Source: Acidimicrobiales bacterium (GTDB lineage: Bacteria; Actinomycetota; Acidimicrobiia; Acidimicrobiales; MedAcidi-G1). Taken from it: a stretch of 33,785 nucleotides of DNA. The notes beneath the pieces were generated by a model, which worked only from the letters and a program-made list of their open reading frames with translations, had not been told where the DNA came from and ran no database searches. The first letter of the stretch is position 1. Every line of letters starts with the position of its first letter. A program made the translations under genes and the position numbers. Positions 29,491 through 33,785 of this stretch are shown here, piece by piece. Where the stretch lies: NCBI GenBank assembly GCA_030747775.1, contig JASLKB010000005.1, positions 1 through 33,785 of the forward strand. Reading direction: 5' to 3'.

Positions 29491-32090
29491 CGACCTTTGA
29501 GCTAAACGGGAGTCTGGTTGAGGTCGCGGCCGGCCACCCGCACCTGCTGGCCGCGTTACGTGACGAGCTGGGCGTGACGTCGCCCAAGGACGGTTGCGCA
29601 CCCTCGGGCCAGTGTGGTTGCTGCACTGTGCTGTTGGACGGCAAGGCCCGGGTGGCCTGCCAGATGTCGATGGAAAAGGTCGAAGGGTCCGCGGTCACCA
29701 CGATGGAGGGTCTCTCCGAAGACGAGCGCGTCCGGTATGCCGAGGTATTCGCCGCCCACGGCGCCTTGCAGTGCGGCTTTTGCATCCCGGGCATCCTCAT
29801 GCGGGCCAAGGCGCTGCTGGACAAGGCGGCCGACCGGGGCAAGGTGCTTGAGCGGGACGACGCGGCCCGCCACTTGGGGGCCCACCTATGCCGGTGTACC
29901 GGCTACGTGAAGATCCTCGACGCCGTGGAGGCCCTAGCCACTGGCGAGGTGGCGGTGGCGCTGCCCCAGGGCGGAATCGGCACCAGCGGGATCAAGGTGG
30001 AGGCCCACCAACTAGCCCTCGGTGACCGCGACTACGTCGACGACCTATTTCCTGATGGGCTCCTCCACGCGGCGTTGCGGCTGGCCGACCACGCCCGTGC
30101 CGACGTGGTTCGGATCGACGCAGCGGCGGCCGAGGCGGTCGACGGAGTCCACCGGGTGCTGACGGCGGCAGACATCCCCGGGGCTCAACGGGTAGGCATC
30201 ATCCACACCGACTGGCCAGTGATGATTCCCGAGGGAGGCCGTACCTCGTATCTGGGCGACGTGGTGGCCGTGGTCGTGGCCGATGACCGGGAGACGGCCC
30301 GCCGGGCCGCAGCCCTGGTGGAACTGGAGTACGTGCCGCTGACCGTCTACAGCGATCCGGTGGTGGCAGTGGCCGCCGACGAGGACGCCGTCTGGGAGCT
30401 AGACGGCAATGTGTTGTCGGTGTCGACCTATGCCCGTGGCGACGCCGAGGGTGCACTGGCCGCTTCGGCCCACGTGGTCGAGGAGGTCTTCCAGACCCAA
30501 CGCATCGAGCACGCCTTCGTGGAACCCGAGTCGACGTTGGCCGTACCAGTCGTCGCCGACGATGGTTCGCTCGCGCTGCACGTCTATTCAGGTGGTCAGG
30601 GCGTGTGGGATGACCGAAACCAGATCGCCGCGGTGCTGGGCGTCGATGCATCGAGGGTCACCGTCGAGTTGGTGTCCAACGGCGGGGCCTTCGGTGGCAA
30701 GGAGGACATGTCGAACCAGGCCCATGCCGCGCTGGCTGCCTGGGTGACCGGCCGACCGGTCAAGTGCACGCTGTCGCGCGAGGAGTCCCTCCTCATGCAC
30801 CCCAAGCGACATCCCATCCGTATGGTCTACCGGGCCGGTTGCGATGACGACGGCCGCCTCACCGCCCTGTGGATCCGGATGATCGGCGACTCGGGGCCCT
30901 ACGCCTCGGTGGGTATGAAGGTCCTGGAGCGGGCTGCCGGCCATGCCAGCGGCCCGTATGTAGTGCCGACCATCGACGTGGAGGCCACCGCGGTTCGTAC
31001 CAACAGCCCCGTCTGTGGTGCGTTCCGGGGTTTCGGGGCCAACCAGGCCCAGTTCGCCATGGAGGGCGTGATGGACCGGCTCGCCGAGCGGGTTGGCATC
31101 TCGGGTTGGGAGATCCGCAGCCGAAACGTCGTTTCTCCGGGTGCGGTGTGGGGCCCGGGGCAGGTCATGGACGACGGCTGTCTGGGTGCCAGGGCCTGCC
31201 TCGACGAGGTGAAGGAGGCTTACGACGAAGCGATGGCTGCCGGACTACCCATCGGGGTAGGCCTTGGTCTGAAGAACTCGGGTCTGGGCAACGGATTCAA
31301 GGAGGTGGCCCGGGCCGTGGTGCACTTCCGTGCCGACGGCCGGCTCGAGGTGCGGCACTGCTGGACCGAGATGGGCCAGGGCATCCACACCGTGGCGGTA
31401 CAGGTAGCCGTCGAGGAACTGGGCGTCGATCCTGACTTGGTCGATGTCATCGTGGACACCACCCGCGAGTTGGGTGCCGGCCAGACAACGGGGAGCCGGG
31501 GCACCCTTATGGGTGCCGGTTCGGTGGCCGACGCCTGCCGCAACGCGGTGGCCGACGGCTGTCGACCTGGCATCGACTACGAGGGTGAGTACCGGGTCGA
31601 CTGGACGAACTCTCTCAGCGACGAAGTGGAGCATCCGATCATCCACTCGACCTTCGGCTACGCCGCTCAACTGGTCGTTCTGGACCCGGACACCGGCGGC
31701 GTGGACCGAGTGGTAGCTGTCCACGACGTGGGTCGGGCCGTGAACCCGATGCTTTGTGAGGGCCAGGTGGAGGGCTCGGTGCACATGGGGCTGGGCTACG
31801 CCCTCACCGAAGGCTTCCCGGTCGACGAGGACGCCCGTCCCCGGAATGACACCCTGCGGAGCCTCGGGATCATCCGACCTAAGGACATGCCCGACGTCGA
31901 GGTGCGTCTCGTCGAATCGCCACAGCCCGATTCTCCGTACGGGATCAAAGGGGTGGGGGAGATCGGGCTGGTGCCGACCGCCGGGGCGGTGGCCGCTGCC
32001 CTGCACGCCTACGACGGCCAGTGGCGGCAGTCCCTGCCCATGGCCGCCCCCGACCAGCAGGAGCACTGGGCCGACTGGGATGGGCGCTGA
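29487..32090 (+). CDS. Fused 2Fe-2S/molybdopterin hydroxylase, XdhD / selenium-dependent xanthine dehydrogenase-like
   Basis: The 867-residue protein joins two parts. Residues 1-165 are a 2Fe-2S domain with C37, C43, C46 and C58 (GCAPSGQCGCC: five residues, not four, between the first two Cys) and a second site CGFCIPG plus CRCTGY. Residues about 170-867 are the Mo subunit with VSNGGAFGGKEDMSNQAHAALAAWVTGRPVKC, PVCGAFRGFGANQAQFAMEG, WTEMGQGIHT and catalytic Glu825 in GIKGVGEIGLVPTAGAVAAALHAYDG. This layout matches E. coli XdhD and related enzymes. It has no FAD domain and so needs a partner; the FAD subunit at the start of the operon is the candidate. ATG 29487 overlaps the previous stop; earlier starts lie within the carbamoylase gene. 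Confidence 0.9.
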   Translation: MTTFELNGSLVEVAAGHPHLLAALRDELGVTSPKDGCAPSGQCGCCTVLLDGKARVACQMSMEKVEGSAVTTMEGLSEDERVRYAEVFAAHGALQCGFCIPGILMRAKALLDKAADRGKVLERDDAARHLGAHLCRCTGYVKILDAVEALATGEVAVALPQGGIGTSGIKVEAHQLALGDRDYVDDLFPDGLLHAALRLADHARADVVRIDAAAAEAVDGVHRVLTAADIPGAQRVGIIHTDWPVMIPEGGRTSYLGDVVAVVVADDRETARRAAALVELEYVPLTVYSDPVVAVAADEDAVWELDGNVLSVSTYARGDAEGALAASAHVVEEVFQTQRIEHAFVEPESTLAVPVVADDGSLALHVYSGGQGVWDDRNQIAAVLGVDASRVTVELVSNGGAFGGKEDMSNQAHAALAAWVTGRPVKCTLSREESLLMHPKRHPIRMVYRAGCDDDGRLTALWIRMIGDSGPYASVGMKVLERAAGHASGPYVVPTIDVEATAVRTNSPVCGAFRGFGANQAQFAMEGVMDRLAERVGISGWEIRSRNVVSPGAVWGPGQVMDDGCLGARACLDEVKEAYDEAMAAGLPIGVGLGLKNSGLGNGFKEVARAVVHFRADGRLEVRHCWTEMGQGIHTVAVQVAVEELGVDPDLVDVIVDTTRELGAGQTTGSRGTLMGAGSVADACRNAVADGCRPGIDYEGEYRVDWTNSLSDEVEHPIIHSTFGYAAQLVVLDPDTGGVDRVVAVHDVGRAVNPMLCEGQVEGSVHMGLGYALTEGFPVDEDARPRNDTLRSLGIIRPKDMPDVEVRLVESPQPDSPYGIKGVGEIGLVPTAGAVAAALHAYDGQWRQSLPMAAPDQQEHWADWDGR

Positions 32091-32095
32091 CCCCG

Positions 32096-33151
32096 ATGGA
32101 CCCCACCGATCCAACCACGCCGGGCCTGGTCTGTGCCCACCACCACCTGTACTCGGCGCTGGCCCGGGGGATGCCAGCACCGCCGCGTACCCCGGCGGGC
32201 TTCACCGACATATTGGAGCTGGTCTGGTGGCGGCTGGACCGGGCACTGGACCTGGAGACCATCCGGTGGTCAGCGATGTTGGGGGCCCTTGAGGCCCTCG
32301 AGCGGGGTTGCACGGCGATCATCGACCACCATGAGTCGCCAGAGGCCATCGAGGGGTCGCTGGACGTCATCGCTGAAGCGTGCGCCACTGTGGGCATACG
32401 GGTCTCGTGCTCCTACGGGATCACCGACCGTCATGGCCCTGACGGTGCCCGACGAGGGCTGGCCGAGAACGAGCGGTTCCTGCGCTCCGGGGGCCGGGGC
32501 ATGGTTGGCGTGCACGCTGCCTTCACCTGCACCGACGACAGCCTCGAGGCGGCGGCCGGCCTAGCCGCTGACCTGGGCGTGGGGGTCCACGTGCACGTGG
32601 CCGAGGGAAAGGCTGATATCGCAGCGGCCGATCGGCTGCGTCCGCTGACCACCGACGACTGGCTGCTCATCCACGGTGTGCACCTCGACGACGACCACGG
32701 GCTGGCCGGCTGCGTCGTGCACAATCCCCGGTCCAACATGAACAATTCGGTGGGCTATGCCCGCCCGACCCGGTTCGCCAACCCGGTGGCCCTGGGTACC
32801 GACGGCATCGGCGCCGACATGCTCGACGAGTTCCGCCTCGCCTACGTCCGACAGCGCGAGGATGACGTGACCGCCTCGCCAGAGGACGCCTGGGGTTGGC
32901 TGGCTGCCGGCTGGGACCTCTTCCCGGAAGCCCAACGGGACCGGGTGGTCTGGAATCCGGTCGCTCCTGTGGAGACACCCATGGATCCGTGGCGACTCGC
33001 CTTCACCACTGGTGTCGCCCCCCGCACCGTGGAGGTCGACGGTGACGTGGTGCTGGCCGACGGTCGAGCTACGCGTGTGGATTCCGACGAGATCCGGGCC
33101 CGGGCCGCTGAACAGGCGGTCCGGTTGCACCGACGCCTGGAAGAGATCTGA
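32096..33151 (+). CDS. SsnA-like amidohydrolase lacking the N-terminal beta-sandwich segment
   Basis: From ATG 32096 the protein has 351 residues against about 440 for SsnA. It begins MDPTDPTTPGLVCAHHHLYSALARGMP, i.e. directly at the first metal motif (H15, H17). IIDHHESPEAIEGSLD, HVHVAEG (165-171), His193, NPRSNMNNSVGYA (210-222) and GTDGIGADM with Asp236 follow and are strongly SsnA-like. The C-terminal strand VEVDGDVVLADGR remains, but the 55-65 residues that normally precede the barrel are absent; a frame extended back to 32021 adds only out-of-family residues from within the previous gene. E. coli ssnA also lies beside xdhD and ygfM, supporting a joint pathway. It may be active, or reduced by truncation. 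Confidence 0.82.
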   Translation: MDPTDPTTPGLVCAHHHLYSALARGMPAPPRTPAGFTDILELVWWRLDRALDLETIRWSAMLGALEALERGCTAIIDHHESPEAIEGSLDVIAEACATVGIRVSCSYGITDRHGPDGARRGLAENERFLRSGGRGMVGVHAAFTCTDDSLEAAAGLAADLGVGVHVHVAEGKADIAAADRLRPLTTDDWLLIHGVHLDDDHGLAGCVVHNPRSNMNNSVGYARPTRFANPVALGTDGIGADMLDEFRLAYVRQREDDVTASPEDAWGWLAAGWDLFPEAQRDRVVWNPVAPVETPMDPWRLAFTTGVAPRTVEVDGDVVLADGRATRVDSDEIRARAAEQAVRLHRRLEEI

Positions 33152-33172
33152 GTCTCGAGGAAGGAAGCGACT

Positions 33173-33785
33173 ATGACCCGACTGGCCATATACCTGCAGG
33201 ACGCCCATTCCATCGGTGAAGCGATGGGGTATGCCACCTACGCCGAACAGCGTGGCTTCGAGGCCGTCTGGCAGGCTGATTCCCGTCTGGTACGCGACGC
33301 CGTCGTGCCCATGGCGGCTTTCGCCACCTGCACGGACACTCTCAAGATCGGTTCGGGGGTGGTCGACTGCTGGACCCGTAACCCGGCCCGCCTTGCGTCC
33401 ACCTTCTCGACTCTGGATGACCTGGCTCCGGGGCGGGTGATTCTGGGCATCGGCGCCTGGTGGGAGCCGTTGGCCTCCAAGGTGGGGGTGCAGCGACACC
33501 GACCTCTGAAAGCCATGCGGGAGATCGTCGAGGCCTGCCGGGCCCTGCTGGCCGACGAGACGGTGACCTACGACGGGGAGTTCGTTCAGCTCGATGGCGT
33601 GGAACTGGACTACGTGTACCAGGAGCGTCGCCCCAAGGAGGTACCCATCTACATCGGCGCCACCGGTGACCGGATGCTGGAGTTGACCGGTGAGATCGCC
33701 GACGGCGTGGTGTTGAACTATCTGGTGTCGCCTGAGTACAACCGTCGGGCCATGGACCGTCTGGCCGACGGTGCGGCACGGGCCG
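33173..33785 (+). CDS. LLM-class F420-dependent oxidoreductase, Mer-like (partial)
   Basis: The first 204 codons are present and the gene runs off the right edge. The start ATG 33173 has GAGGAAGG upstream. The protein reads [46 protein letters not shown], then [41 protein letters not shown] and [33 protein letters not shown]. This is the TIM-barrel luciferase-like family, closest in pattern to methylene-H4MPT reductase-like F420 enzymes. Hydride transfer with F420 is likely; the substrate is unknown. It follows the catabolic genes in the same direction 21 bases after the SsnA-like gene and may belong to the same operon. The cell makes F420, judging by cofC. Confidence 0.88.
   Translation, partial: MTRLAIYLQDAHSIGEAMGYATYAEQRGFEAVWQADSRLVRDAVVPMAAFATCTDTLKIGSGVVDCWTRNPARLASTFSTLDDLAPGRVILGIGAWWEPLASKVGVQRHRPLKAMREIVEACRALLADETVTYDGEFVQLDGVELDYVYQERRPKEVPIYIGATGDRMLELTGEIADGVVLNYLVSPEYNRRAMDRLADGAARA

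Overview
The window looks like chromosome from an uncultured high-GC actinomycete, most likely a marine Acidimicrobiia-type lineage (inference). The support is: GC-rich coding sequence over most of the window; a coenzyme F420 gene (cofC) beside gpsA; a perfect actinobacterial SOS box in front of an imuA'-imuB cassette; an F420/LLM-type oxidoreductase; and repeated 'TANNNT, 6-8 nt, start codon' arrangements typical of leaderless actinobacterial transcripts.

Region A (1-7.0 kb, minus strand) is visibly lower in GC than the rest. It holds a compact seven-gene operon in the order substrate-binding lipoprotein, ABC ATPase, permease, Atz/Trz-type amidohydrolase, FAD-dependent CrtI/PYROXD2-like oxidoreductase, O-methyltransferase, and a ThDP enzyme cut by the window edge. 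Several genes overlap by 1-19 nt and several have Shine-Dalgarno sites. It reads as an import-and-convert pathway for an unknown, probably nitrogenous, small molecule and may be an acquired island. The 471 bases from 6929 to 7399 mark the border and hold no convincing gene.

Region B (7.4-23.1 kb) is backbone. It contains an HD-domain protein; a DrrAB-type ABC exporter; cofC and gpsA diverging from one perfectly symmetric promoter; a large hypothetical protein; rnhB; a small membrane protein; an Nfu_N-like small protein; an EstB-like serine hydrolase; a TrmH-family RNA methyltransferase; a His-rich lipoprotein with a repeat-expanded signal peptide next to a polytopic membrane protein; the SOS-controlled imuA'-imuB mutasome genes; a phosphoribosyltransferase; and an amidase.

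Region C (23.1-33.8 kb) is a heterocycle/purine-type catabolic cluster. A short YheO/DauR-like regulator diverges from a long plus-strand run: a three-subunit molybdenum hydroxylase (FAD, 2Fe-2S, Mo), an M20 carbamoylase/allantoate-hydrolase-type enzyme, a nitrilase-fold N-carbamoyl-D-amino-acid-hydrolase-like enzyme, a second molybdenum hydroxylase with 2Fe-2S and Mo domains fused (XdhD-like), an SsnA-like amidohydrolase lacking the usual N-terminal segment, and an F420-type LLM oxidoreductase cut by the window edge. Most junctions are 4-nt overlaps, so the enzymes are probably co-translated. The inferred logic is ring hydroxylation, then hydrolytic deamination or ring opening, then removal of carbamoyl groups to release ammonia.
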